NCBI GenBank assembly: GCA_016288175.1
Contig: JAEEYN010000137.1
Coordinates: forward strand, 1 to 26,971
Direction of reading: 5' to 3'
Length of the DNA: 26,971 nucleotides
From: Bacillota bacterium
Lineage (GTDB): Bacteria > Bacillota > Clostridia > Christensenellales > CAG-138
Positions within the stretch are counted from its first letter, which is position 1, and every line of letters starts with the position of its first letter. The notes under the pieces were generated by a model. The model worked only from the letters and a program-made list of their open reading frames with translations. It was not told the DNA's origin and ran no database searches. The position numbers and the translations under genes were made by a program. Of the stretch, positions 6,057 through 13,279 are shown one piece after another.

Positions 6057-6821
6057 ATGAAGATCCTTGTTACAAATGATGACGGATATTTCGCGGAGGG
6101 CATCGCCGCGCTTGTGAAGGAGCTTTCGAGGGCGCACGAAGTCATTGTCTGCGCGCCGAAATTCAACCAAAGCTGCGTCGGCCACGGCCTGACGCTCAAG
6201 GTCCCGCTGACGGTCGAGGAAGCCTCGATCGAGGGAGCGGATGTCAAGGTCTATGCGATCGGCGGCACTCCGGCGGACTGCGTACGTTTTGCGATCTCGA
6301 TGATGGATATTCATCCGGACGTCGTCGTTTCCGGCATCAATCGCGCCGGCAATATCGGCACGGACGTGCTTTATTCCGGAACGGTTTCCGCGGCGGAGGA
6401 GGCGGCGATGCTCGGTCTTCCGGCGATCGCCGTTTCGAAGGAGACGACCTCCCATGACTTTTTCCCGGATGCAGCAAGCCATTTCGCGGAGAATTTCAGC
6501 CTCTTCTTCGGCTGCCTGACGAAGGAAAAACGCCTTCTGAACATCAATTATCCGAACATCCCGCGGGAAGAATACCGCGGCATCAGGGCGGCATACCTCG
6601 CCGAGCAGGTGTATTCCTCGGAATATAAAAAGGTCGAACTCGAAGGCGGCGGCTTCGGCTACATCACGCCGAGTGAGAAGATCACCGTCTGCGCGGAGAC
6701 CGACACCTGCGACGAAAAATACATCCGCGACGGCTTTATCACCGTTACGCCGCTCAAATACGACGTTACGGATTATGAGCACCTTGCGAAAATATCCGCT
6801 TATATCGAGAAAAATTACTGA
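6057..6821 (+). CDS. surE: 5'/3'-nucleotidase SurE
   Basis: SurE is a metal-dependent phosphatase of nucleoside monophosphates, acting in the cytoplasm in nucleotide salvage and stress survival. The 254-residue length is typical. The metal-site residues occur at the canonical positions: Asp8 and Asp9 in TNDDG, Ser39 in FNQS, and Asn95 in SGINRAGN. Other family blocks are present: GGTPADCVRFAI (69-80), GTDVLYSGTVSAA (101-113) and LNINYPN. The start is set by the promoter just upstream and by the N-terminus beginning directly with MKILVTNDDG. It is the first gene of a five-gene operon; the next start is 18 bases downstream. Confidence 0.96.
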   Translation: MKILVTNDDGYFAEGIAALVKELSRAHEVIVCAPKFNQSCVGHGLTLKVPLTVEEASIEGADVKVYAIGGTPADCVRFAISMMDIHPDVVVSGINRAGNIGTDVLYSGTVSAAEEAAMLGLPAIAVSKETTSHDFFPDAASHFAENFSLFFGCLTKEKRLLNINYPNIPREEYRGIRAAYLAEQVYSSEYKKVELEGGGFGYITPSEKITVCAETDTCDEKYIRDGFITVTPLKYDVTDYEHLAKISAYIEKNY

Positions 6822-6839
6822 CCGGGAAGGAAAAAGGCG

Positions 6840-8111
6840 ATGCTGACAGTCGGGATAATCGGCGCTGGGCCGGCGGGAATGCTGGCAGGCGCTTTTGCCG
6901 CGAAAAACGGCGCGAAAGCCGAGATCATAGATAAAAACGAACGCGCCGGAAGAAAGCTCTTCCTGACCGGCAAGGGCCGCTGCAATATCACGAACGGCGC
7001 GGACCGCGACGGATTCATGAAGAACACGCCCCGCAACGGACGGTTCCTTTACAGCGCCTTCGATTCCTTCTTTTCGGACGACATCCTCGAAATCCTTAAA
7101 AACGAAGGCGTTCCCGTGAAGCTCGAGCGCGGCGAAAGGTATTTCCCGGAAAGCGACAAATCGAGCGACGTCATCCGCGCTCTCGTCAGCTATTCCGTCA
7201 AATGCGGCGCAAGGCTGCTGCTCGGCACGGAAGTCCGGTCGATCGATAAGGACGAAACCGGATTCACGCTCCGCATGAGCGGTATGCACGGCGGGAGCAG
7301 GCATTATGACCGGCTGATAATCGCGACCGGCGGCCTCAGCTATTCGTCGACAGGCTCAACCGGAGACGGCTACCGCTTCGCACGGGAGTTCGGGCATACG
7401 GTCGTCGAGCCGAAACCCTCGCTGATCCCCTTCGAAACCGTTGAGGAATGGCCGAAGGAGCTCATGGGCCTTTCGCTCAAGAACGTCACCCTTCGCGCAT
7501 ATAAACCCGAAAAAGCGGGGGGGACCTGTAAAAAAGCGAAAAAGCAGAAGCCCGTTTACGAGGAGCTCGGCGAGATGCTCTTCACCCATTTCGGCGTCAG
7601 CGGGCCGCTCGTTCTTTCAGCGAGCAGCCTTCTTGCGGACGATCCCGCCGGCGCAGTACTGACGGTCGACCTCAAGCCCGCCCTTTCGCCCGAAACGCTC
7701 GACGCAAGGCTGCTGCGGGATTTCGAAAAATACAGGCATAAGCAGGTCAAAAACGCAATGACCGACCTTCTGCCGCAGCGCCTTATCGACACGGTCCTGA
7801 TGCTTGCCGGCGTTTCCGCGGAAAAGAGCATCGACGAGCTTACGCGCGAGGAGCGCGGGGCGATCGCCGAAACGCTGAAATGCCTTCGCATGACGGTCAA
7901 AAAACCGCGGCCGATCGACGAAGCGATCATCACGCGCGGCGGCGTTTCGGTTCGGGAGATCGACCCCCGCACGATGGGATCGAAGCTCGTTCCCGGCCTC
8001 TATTTCGCGGGAGAGCTCATCGACGCGGACGCCTGCACCGGCGGCTTCAATCTCCAGATCGCCTGGTCGACGGGCGCCGTCGCGGGGGAGAACGCAGCAC
8101 TTTCAGAATAA
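6840..8111 (+). CDS. NAD(P)/FAD-dependent oxidoreductase, HI0933/BaiN family
   Basis: This 423-residue flavoprotein belongs to the HI0933-like family, which includes BaiN of bile-acid 7-dehydroxylating clostridia. Residues 3-31 form a Rossmann FAD site with GAGPAG (8-13) and an acidic strand end (IIDKNE). The family signature GRKLFLTGKGRCNITN follows at 38-52. A second glycine-rich block (IIATGGLSYSSTGSTGDGY) and the C-terminal FAD-closing block CTGGFNLQIAWSTG are also present. The physiological substrate is unknown for most members, so a bile-acid role is not claimed. A GGAAGG stretch lies upstream of the ATG. It sits in an operon with surE, cmk, plsC and ispH. Confidence 0.9.
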   Translation: MLTVGIIGAGPAGMLAGAFAAKNGAKAEIIDKNERAGRKLFLTGKGRCNITNGADRDGFMKNTPRNGRFLYSAFDSFFSDDILEILKNEGVPVKLERGERYFPESDKSSDVIRALVSYSVKCGARLLLGTEVRSIDKDETGFTLRMSGMHGGSRHYDRLIIATGGLSYSSTGSTGDGYRFAREFGHTVVEPKPSLIPFETVEEWPKELMGLSLKNVTLRAYKPEKAGGTCKKAKKQKPVYEELGEMLFTHFGVSGPLVLSASSLLADDPAGAVLTVDLKPALSPETLDARLLRDFEKYRHKQVKNAMTDLLPQRLIDTVLMLAGVSAEKSIDELTREERGAIAETLKCLRMTVKKPRPIDEAIITRGGVSVREIDPRTMGSKLVPGLYFAGELIDADACTGGFNLQIAWSTGAVAGENAALSE

Positions 8112-8139
8112 CGAAAAACCCTTCAAGAGGAGAAATACC

Positions 8140-8883
8140 ATGGAAAACAAACTCGAAAACGTACTTTCCGACTACACCGACGAGGATTATTCCGGAGCCG
8201 AAACGCCGGAGATCTTCTCCGTCGCGATCGACGGACCCGCCGGCGCGGGGAAGAGCACCGTTGCGAAGATCATCGCGAAAACGCTCGGCATCGTTTATGT
8301 CGATACCGGCGCGATGTACCGCGCGATGGGACTCAAGGCGCTGAACCTCGGTTACGATCCCGCCGACCCGGCGAGCGTGATCCCGATGCTGCCCGATACG
8401 GAGATCTCGATCGCGTATGTCGACGGTGCGCAGCATATCTTCCTCGACGGAGAAGATGTTTCCGGCCTGATCCGCACAGAGGAGGTTTCACAGGCGGCTT
8501 CGAAGATCAGCGCGATCCCGGAGGTCCGCGAAAAGCTCGTTGAGCTGCAGCGCGCGCTCGCGAAAAAGGAGAGCCTCGTGATGGACGGGCGCGATATCGG
8601 AACCGTCGTTCTTCCCGCGGCGAAATACAAACTCTATGTTACGGCATCCGCCGAGGTCCGCGCGCAGAGGCGTTTCCTCGAATATGAGCAGAAGGGCAAG
8701 CTCGACGGACGCAGCTTCGAGGACATCCTCGCGGAGATCATCGAGCGGGACGACCGCGATATGAACCGCCCCGTCGCGCCGCTGAGGCCGGCGGAAGGCG
8801 CTGTGATAGTCGACACGAGCGAGCTCGGCATCGACGAAGTTGTGGCGAAAGTTCTCGAAATCATGGGCGCCGCGGCAAAATGA
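8140..8883 (+). CDS. cmk: Cytidylate kinase
   Basis: Cmk phosphorylates CMP and dCMP with ATP in the cytoplasm, feeding nucleic acid and phospholipid synthesis. The P-loop is GPAGAGKST (32-40). The CMP-binding segment YVDTGAMYRA (53-62) and MDGRDIGTVV block are present, as is the lid motif RDDRDMNRPVAPL. The protein is 247 residues, slightly longer than usual because of an acidic N-terminal extension of about 24 residues before the first strand; AGAGGAGAAA upstream of the ATG supports this start. The cmk-plsC-ispH/S1 order is common in Clostridia. The plsC gene starts 31 bases after the stop. Confidence 0.96.
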   Translation: MENKLENVLSDYTDEDYSGAETPEIFSVAIDGPAGAGKSTVAKIIAKTLGIVYVDTGAMYRAMGLKALNLGYDPADPASVIPMLPDTEISIAYVDGAQHIFLDGEDVSGLIRTEEVSQAASKISAIPEVREKLVELQRALAKKESLVMDGRDIGTVVLPAAKYKLYVTASAEVRAQRRFLEYEQKGKLDGRSFEDILAEIIERDDRDMNRPVAPLRPAEGAVIVDTSELGIDEVVAKVLEIMGAAAK

Positions 8884-8914
8884 CACCAAAAGCGGAGCAG
8901 AACGGAGGCTCGGA

Positions 8915-9544
8915 ATGCTTTATGTGATCTTTATCGTCCTCTTCGGATGGGCGCTTTTCCTCTTCAAACGGCCGAAAATCTACGGAGAAAAGAGGAACCT
9001 TCGAACAAAAGGCGGCGTGATATTCATCGCCAACCACCGGAATCTGCTGGATCCCGTCATGCTTGCGATCACCATCCCGCGCTGCATCCATTTCATGGCC
9101 AAGAAAGAGCTTTTCGAATCGAAGCTCGGCAACTGGTTCTTTCGCTCCTGCTTCGTTTTTCCGGTGAACCGCAAGACGGCGGACCTGAAATCCCTGCGCC
9201 AGGCGCTGAAGCTGCTTGAGGAAGGCAAGGCCTTCGGCATCTTCCCGGAAGGCCGCCGCGCCGTTGCGGACGAGATGGACGATTTCGAAAAGGGCACGGC
9301 GTTCATCGCCTCCCGCACGGACGCCCCGATCGTTCCGATCTACATCAGCCCCACCACCTATTCCGGCTGGCGGAGGCTCCGCTATATCGTCGGCGAAAAG
9401 ATCTATGCGAAGGACGTTCTCGAAACCTGTGAGCGCAGGGAGCTCGTCGACGCGCTGACGGAGCGGATGCAGAACGACATGGAAGCGCTCAAAAAGCGGA
9501 TGGATGAGATCTATCCGGGCAAAAAAGCGAAGAAGCGGCGCTGA
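8915..9544 (+). CDS. plsC: 1-acyl-sn-glycerol-3-phosphate acyltransferase
   Basis: PlsC transfers an acyl chain to the 2-position of lysophosphatidic acid at the cytoplasmic membrane face, making phosphatidic acid. The 209-residue protein has one N-terminal membrane helix (about 1-18). The acyltransferase motif NHRNLLD (40-46) carries the catalytic His41 and Asp46, and the substrate motif FPEGRR is at 110-115. The start at 8915 has CGGAGG 8 bases before it; an upstream frame overlapping cmk is rejected. The C-terminus is Lys/Arg-rich. The ispH/S1 gene follows after 19 bases. Confidence 0.93.
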   Translation: MLYVIFIVLFGWALFLFKRPKIYGEKRNLRTKGGVIFIANHRNLLDPVMLAITIPRCIHFMAKKELFESKLGNWFFRSCFVFPVNRKTADLKSLRQALKLLEEGKAFGIFPEGRRAVADEMDDFEKGTAFIASRTDAPIVPIYISPTTYSGWRRLRYIVGEKIYAKDVLETCERRELVDALTERMQNDMEALKKRMDEIYPGKKAKKRR

Positions 9545-9563
9545 ATCGGCCGAAAGGAAAAAC

Positions 9564-11834
9564 ATGAAGATCATTCTTGCAAAACACGCCGGCTTCTGCT
9601 TCGGCGTCCGCCGCGCAGTGGAGCTTGCGAAGGCGACCGCCGAAAAGGTTTACGGCGAAAGCGCCGGGGCGGAAAACGGACCCCGCGTTTATACATACGG
9701 CGAGCTCATCCACAACAAAACCGTCGTCGAGGAGCTTGCGGCGGCGGGCATCCGCGCGATCGAAAGCCCGGAGGAAGCTTCGGCGGGGGATTATGTCGTG
9801 ATCCGCTCCCACGGCGTGCCGAAGGCTGTCTATGACGAACTCGCGCAGCGCGGCATCAACTGCGTCGACGCGACATGCCCCTTTGTCGCGCATATCCACG
9901 ACATCGTTTCCGAAGCGCACGGCGCGGGCGAGCGCGTTTTCATAATCGGCGAACCGACCCACCCGGAGGTCATCGGGATAAACGGCCACTGCGCGGACGC
10001 GGCGGAGTTCATCCGGACCGAAGAGGACCTTCCGAAGCTTGCCAGCGGGGCGGGCTGCCTTGTCGTGCAGACCACTTTTGACTATGACGGCTTTATGAAA
10101 ATGGCGGAGCGGATCCAAAGCGAATACCCGGAGATCACCGTCCACAACACCATCTGCGCGATCACGAAGGAGCGCCAGACGGAGGCGGAGGAGCTGAGCC
10201 GGAACTGCGACGCAATGCTTGTTTTGGGCGATAAAAACAGTTCCAATACGCAAAAGCTCAAAGAAATTTGCAAAAAAAATTGCAAACAGACCCAAAATGC
10301 CGCAAAAGTCAGTGAAATTTCTCTTGATTTATTTAAAAAACATGGTATAATGATAGGCGTTGTTGCCGGTGCATCCACACCGGATTCGATTATCAGGGAG
10401 GTTATCAACACAATGAACGAACAGGGTAAGGCTGAAATCAACGAAGCCACCGAAAACGTGACCGCAGAAGCGGCACAGACCATCGAAGAGAACGCTGTTT
10501 TTGATGAAGACGCAATCAACAAGACCATCGTTCGCATCCATGGCGGACAGATCCTCACGGGTACTGTCATCCAGATCGTTGACGGCGAGGTCAGCGTCAG
10601 CATCGGCTATAAGTCCGATGGATACATTCCGCGTTCCGAGTTCTCCAACGACCCCGAGCTCGATCCCGCTTCGGTATACAAAGTGGGCGATCCCATCGAC
10701 GTTGAGGTTCTCAAGGTAAACGATGGCGAAGGCAACGTGCTGCTTTCCCGCAAGGACGTGGAGCGTCAGAAGGCTTGGGACGATTTCGCAAACGATCCCG
10801 ACATCAGCGAGAAGGTCTTTGAGGGCACCTGCAAGGAAGTCATCAAGGGCGGCGTGCTTGTTGCGCTCAATAACGGCGCCGCAATGGCATTCGTTCCCGC
10901 TTCCCAGGTTTCCACAAGGTTCGTTCAGGATCTCAAGCAGTTCGTCGGCAAGCCGATGAAGCTCAAGATCCTCGAAGTCGACACAAAGCGCAGGCGCGTC
11001 GTCGGTTCCTGCAAGGCAGTCCTTGTTAAGGAAGCCGAAGAAGCCGAAAAGGCGATCTGGGACAACCTCGCCGTTGGCCAGAAGCTGACCGGTACCGTCC
11101 GCCGCCTCACCGATTTCGGCGCATTCGTCGACATCGGCGGTGTTGATGGCCTTGTTCATATCACCCAGTGCGCATGGGGTAAGGTCAAGAACCCGGCTGA
11201 GGTCTTCACCCCCAACCAGAAGATCGAAGTCATCATCCGCGAGCTCGACAAGGAGAACAAGAAGATCTCCCTCGGCTACCGCGAGCTGCTTCCGAAGCCC
11301 TGGACCACCGCAGACGAAAGGTACCCCGTCGGTTCCTTCGTTGAGGGCAAAGTCGTCCGCATCGTTCCCTTCGGCGCATTCGTTTCCCTCGAGCCCACCA
11401 TCGACGGCCTCGTACATATTTCCCAGGTCGGCCTGAAGAGGGTCTCCAAGGTTGAAGACGAGATCAACGTCGGCGACCGCGTACGCTGCAAGGTCATCGA
11501 GGTCGATACCCAGAAGCGCCGCATCAGCCTCAGCCGCAGGGATGCTCTCATCGACGAGAACCCCGAAGAAGCCGCTGAGATCCTCGCCCGTGAACGCGAA
11601 CAGCGCGAGCGCGAGCGTGCGGAGCGCCAGGAAAAGCGCGCCCAGGAAGACGCTGCCCGCAAGGAGAACCAGGCTGCCCGCGAGGAGCGCCGCCGTGAGC
11701 GCGGTGAGCGCCAGGAGCGCCGCCGCCGTGAGGAGCCCGATTACGAGCTTCCCCCGGTAGAATCCGCAACCACTTCCCTCGCTTCTCTGCTCGGCAACTT
11801 CGTCGCGGAAGAAGAGCCCAAGACCGAGGAATAA
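9564..11834 (+). CDS. ispH: IspH (HMBPP reductase) fused to ribosomal protein S1
   Basis: This 756-residue fusion is known from other Clostridia. Residues 1-283 are IspH, the [4Fe-4S] enzyme making IPP and DMAPP in the last MEP-pathway step. Its cluster ligands are Cys12, Cys105 and Cys198, with His50 (ELIH), His83 (SHGVP) and His133 (PTHPE) at the substrate site. Residues 284-325 are an acidic linker. Four S1 RNA-binding domains follow at about 328-396, 413-483, 503-573 and 590-659; the second is divergent. The tail (675-725) is Arg/Glu-rich. The ATG at 9564 has AAAGGAA upstream. Codons 218-265 are strongly AT-rich and hide an internal promoter, followed by an SD and ATG at 10413 that would yield a free 473-residue S1. 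S1 binds mRNA at the ribosome; why it is joined to IspH is not known. Confidence 0.95.
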   Translation: MKIILAKHAGFCFGVRRAVELAKATAEKVYGESAGAENGPRVYTYGELIHNKTVVEELAAAGIRAIESPEEASAGDYVVIRSHGVPKAVYDELAQRGINCVDATCPFVAHIHDIVSEAHGAGERVFIIGEPTHPEVIGINGHCADAAEFIRTEEDLPKLASGAGCLVVQTTFDYDGFMKMAERIQSEYPEITVHNTICAITKERQTEAEELSRNCDAMLVLGDKNSSNTQKLKEICKKNCKQTQNAAKVSEISLDLFKKHGIMIGVVAGASTPDSIIREVINTMNEQGKAEINEATENVTAEAAQTIEENAVFDEDAINKTIVRIHGGQILTGTVIQIVDGEVSVSIGYKSDGYIPRSEFSNDPELDPASVYKVGDPIDVEVLKVNDGEGNVLLSRKDVERQKAWDDFANDPDISEKVFEGTCKEVIKGGVLVALNNGAAMAFVPASQVSTRFVQDLKQFVGKPMKLKILEVDTKRRRVVGSCKAVLVKEAEEAEKAIWDNLAVGQKLTGTVRRLTDFGAFVDIGGVDGLVHITQCAWGKVKNPAEVFTPNQKIEVIIRELDKENKKISLGYRELLPKPWTTADERYPVGSFVEGKVVRIVPFGAFVSLEPTIDGLVHISQVGLKRVSKVEDEINVGDRVRCKVIEVDTQKRRISLSRRDALIDENPEEAAEILAREREQRERERAERQEKRAQEDAARKENQAAREERRRERGERQERRRREEPDYELPPVESATTSLASLLGNFVAEEEPKTEE
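10324..10351 (+). promoter_or_regulatory. Internal promoter in the ispH part, upstream of the S1 part
   Basis: TTGATT (10324-10329), a 16-nt spacer and TATAAT (10346-10351) preceded by TGG form an extended -10 promoter inside coding sequence. The codons used (TTA, TTT, AAA, ATA) are rare elsewhere in this GC-rich gene. A-rich tracts at about 10240-10320 could act as an UP element. Predicted transcription starts near 10358, about 55 nt before the ATG at 10413. Confidence 0.65.
10395..10415 (+). promoter_or_regulatory. rpsA: Internal Shine-Dalgarno and ATG for a free S1 protein
   Basis: AGGGAGG (10395-10401) is followed after 11 bases by an in-frame ATG (10413-10415, residue 284 of the fusion). 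Translation from here would give a 473-residue protein starting MNEQGKAEINE and containing all four S1 domains and none of IspH. Confidence 0.6.
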
Positions 11835-11851
11835 TTTCCGAAAACGCAATG

Positions 11852-11883
11852 AAGGCGCTGCCCCCCGGGCAGCGCCTTTTTGC
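11852..11883 (+). terminator. Terminator of the surE-ispH/S1 operon
   Basis: A perfect 12-bp GC-rich stem (11852-11863 with 11867-11878, CCC loop) is followed by TTT, 17 bases after the stop codon. Confidence 0.92.
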
Positions 11884-11894
11884 TGCAGAATAAT

Positions 11895-11930
11895 AAAAAG
11901 CCGTGTTCCGTTCCGGGGACACGGCTTTTT
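11895..11930 (-). terminator. Symmetric terminator of the aminopeptidase unit
   Basis: A 12-bp stem (11895-11906 with 11919-11930) has an A run on one side and a T run on the other, so it can work from both strands. Its main role is probably to end the minus-strand unit whose stop is at 11939, and to back up the plus-strand terminator at 11852. Confidence 0.85.
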
Positions 11931-11938
11931 TAACGGCT

Positions 11939-13231
11939 TTATTCTTCGTTCATATAGGCCTCGACGAGCCTGTTCAGCGCGTCCTGATCCTTCGCGCCCA
12001 TCGTCTCGCGGCAGGAGTGCATCGCGAGCATCGGAACGCCGACGTCCGCAACGCTCATGCCGAGCTGGCTTGCCGCATAGCTGCCGAGGGTGCCGCCGCC
12101 GCGGAGGTCCGGGCGGTTCATATAGCGCTGATAGGGGATATCGTGCTTTTTGCAGATGCCTTCGATGACGCCGATGCCCGCCGCTTCGGTCGCATAGCGC
12201 TGCTCGTAGTTCATCTTCAGCGAAACGCCCTTGTTCATCTCGCTTGCGCTCGAGCCGTCTGCCATGTCGGCATGGTTCGGATGCTTCGCGTGCGCAACGT
12301 CGCAGCTGAGCATGAAGCCGCCGGTCAGCGAATCGATGTACTCGCTGCGGTTCGCGCCGAGGGCGAGGGAGATCTTTTCGAGGATCAGGCCGAGGGTCGC
12401 GCTGTCCGCGCCCTGCTTCGTTCCGGAACCGACTTCCTCGTTGTCGAAAAGGATCGCCGCGGTAACGCCGCGCTTCCGCGTGCAGTTCGTGATGCCGTAA
12501 AGGACCGCGTAGGTGGAGGTGATGTTATCGAGGCGGGGGGAGGTCAGGATATCCTTGTCGAAGCCGCAGAGCACGGGCTCCTCCGTGTTGTAGAGGCAGA
12601 GATCGAAGCTGAGGATATTTTCGGGTTCGGTACCGAGCTTCTCCGCAAGCTTTTTGAGGAAGAAGCCGTCCTTATTGAATTCCTTTTCGACCGTCGCGCA
12701 AATCGGCAGCATATCCTTGTTCGGATTGTAGGCGACGCCCTTGTTGACCTCGCGGTTGAGATGGATCGCAAGGCTCGGGATCGTCAGGACCGGCTCGAAC
12801 AGATCTGCGTGAACACGCATTGGCTCGAGCACGTTTTCACTGCGGAGCGTTACGACGCCGGCAGCGCTGAGGGGACGGTCCAGCCAGGTGGAATGGATCA
12901 TGCCGCCGTAGGGCTCGACGGAGAGCTTCACGCAGCCGCCGGCAACCTGCTCCGGGTCGGGCTTGATGTAATAGCAGGGCCAGTCGATATGGCTTGCGGC
13001 AAGCCGGAAGGCGTCGCCGGGCTGATACTCTTCGCCGACGGTAAAGGCGATCAAAAGCCTGCCGAAGACTTCGACGTAGTATTTGCCGCCCTTTTCAAGG
13101 TTCCATGCGCCGCTTGCGGGCAGCTTGGTAAAACCCGCATCCGTGCAGCGGATACCGGCGTCGATGACCGTATGCGCAGGGGATACGGATCGCCTCAGCA
13201 TTTCCATAAGTTCTTTGATATCGTTTTTCAT
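11939..13231 (-). CDS. apeB: M18 family aminopeptidase (aspartyl aminopeptidase type)
   Basis: This 430-residue cytoplasmic metallopeptidase removes N-terminal residues, often acidic ones, from peptides. The expected dizinc ligands are His81, Asp235 (SPRLDNITS), Glu266 (DNEEVGS), Asp311 (SCDVAHA) and His405 (LAMHSCRE), with Glu265 as catalytic base. Length and motif order match M18. One oddity is the segment around the first ligand, SHIDWPCYYIKP, where a small residue (as in HTDSP) is more usual than Trp. The start has GGAGGAT about 10 bases upstream on the minus strand. It lies 48 bases after the D,D-carboxypeptidase gene with no terminator between, so the two probably share a transcript. 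True substrate preference cannot be read from the sequence. Confidence 0.93.
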   Translation of the reverse strand: MKNDIKELMEMLRRSVSPAHTVIDAGIRCTDAGFTKLPASGAWNLEKGGKYYVEVFGRLLIAFTVGEEYQPGDAFRLAASHIDWPCYYIKPDPEQVAGGCVKLSVEPYGGMIHSTWLDRPLSAAGVVTLRSENVLEPMRVHADLFEPVLTIPSLAIHLNREVNKGVAYNPNKDMLPICATVEKEFNKDGFFLKKLAEKLGTEPENILSFDLCLYNTEEPVLCGFDKDILTSPRLDNITSTYAVLYGITNCTRKRGVTAAILFDNEEVGSGTKQGADSATLGLILEKISLALGANRSEYIDSLTGGFMLSCDVAHAKHPNHADMADGSSASEMNKGVSLKMNYEQRYATEAAGIGVIEGICKKHDIPYQRYMNRPDLRGGGTLGSYAASQLGMSVADVGVPMLAMHSCRETMGAKDQDALNRLVEAYMNEE

Positions 13232-13279
13232 TATCAGATGATCCTCCGATCAATTAATTTTTGCTGTAACTACGGCTTT

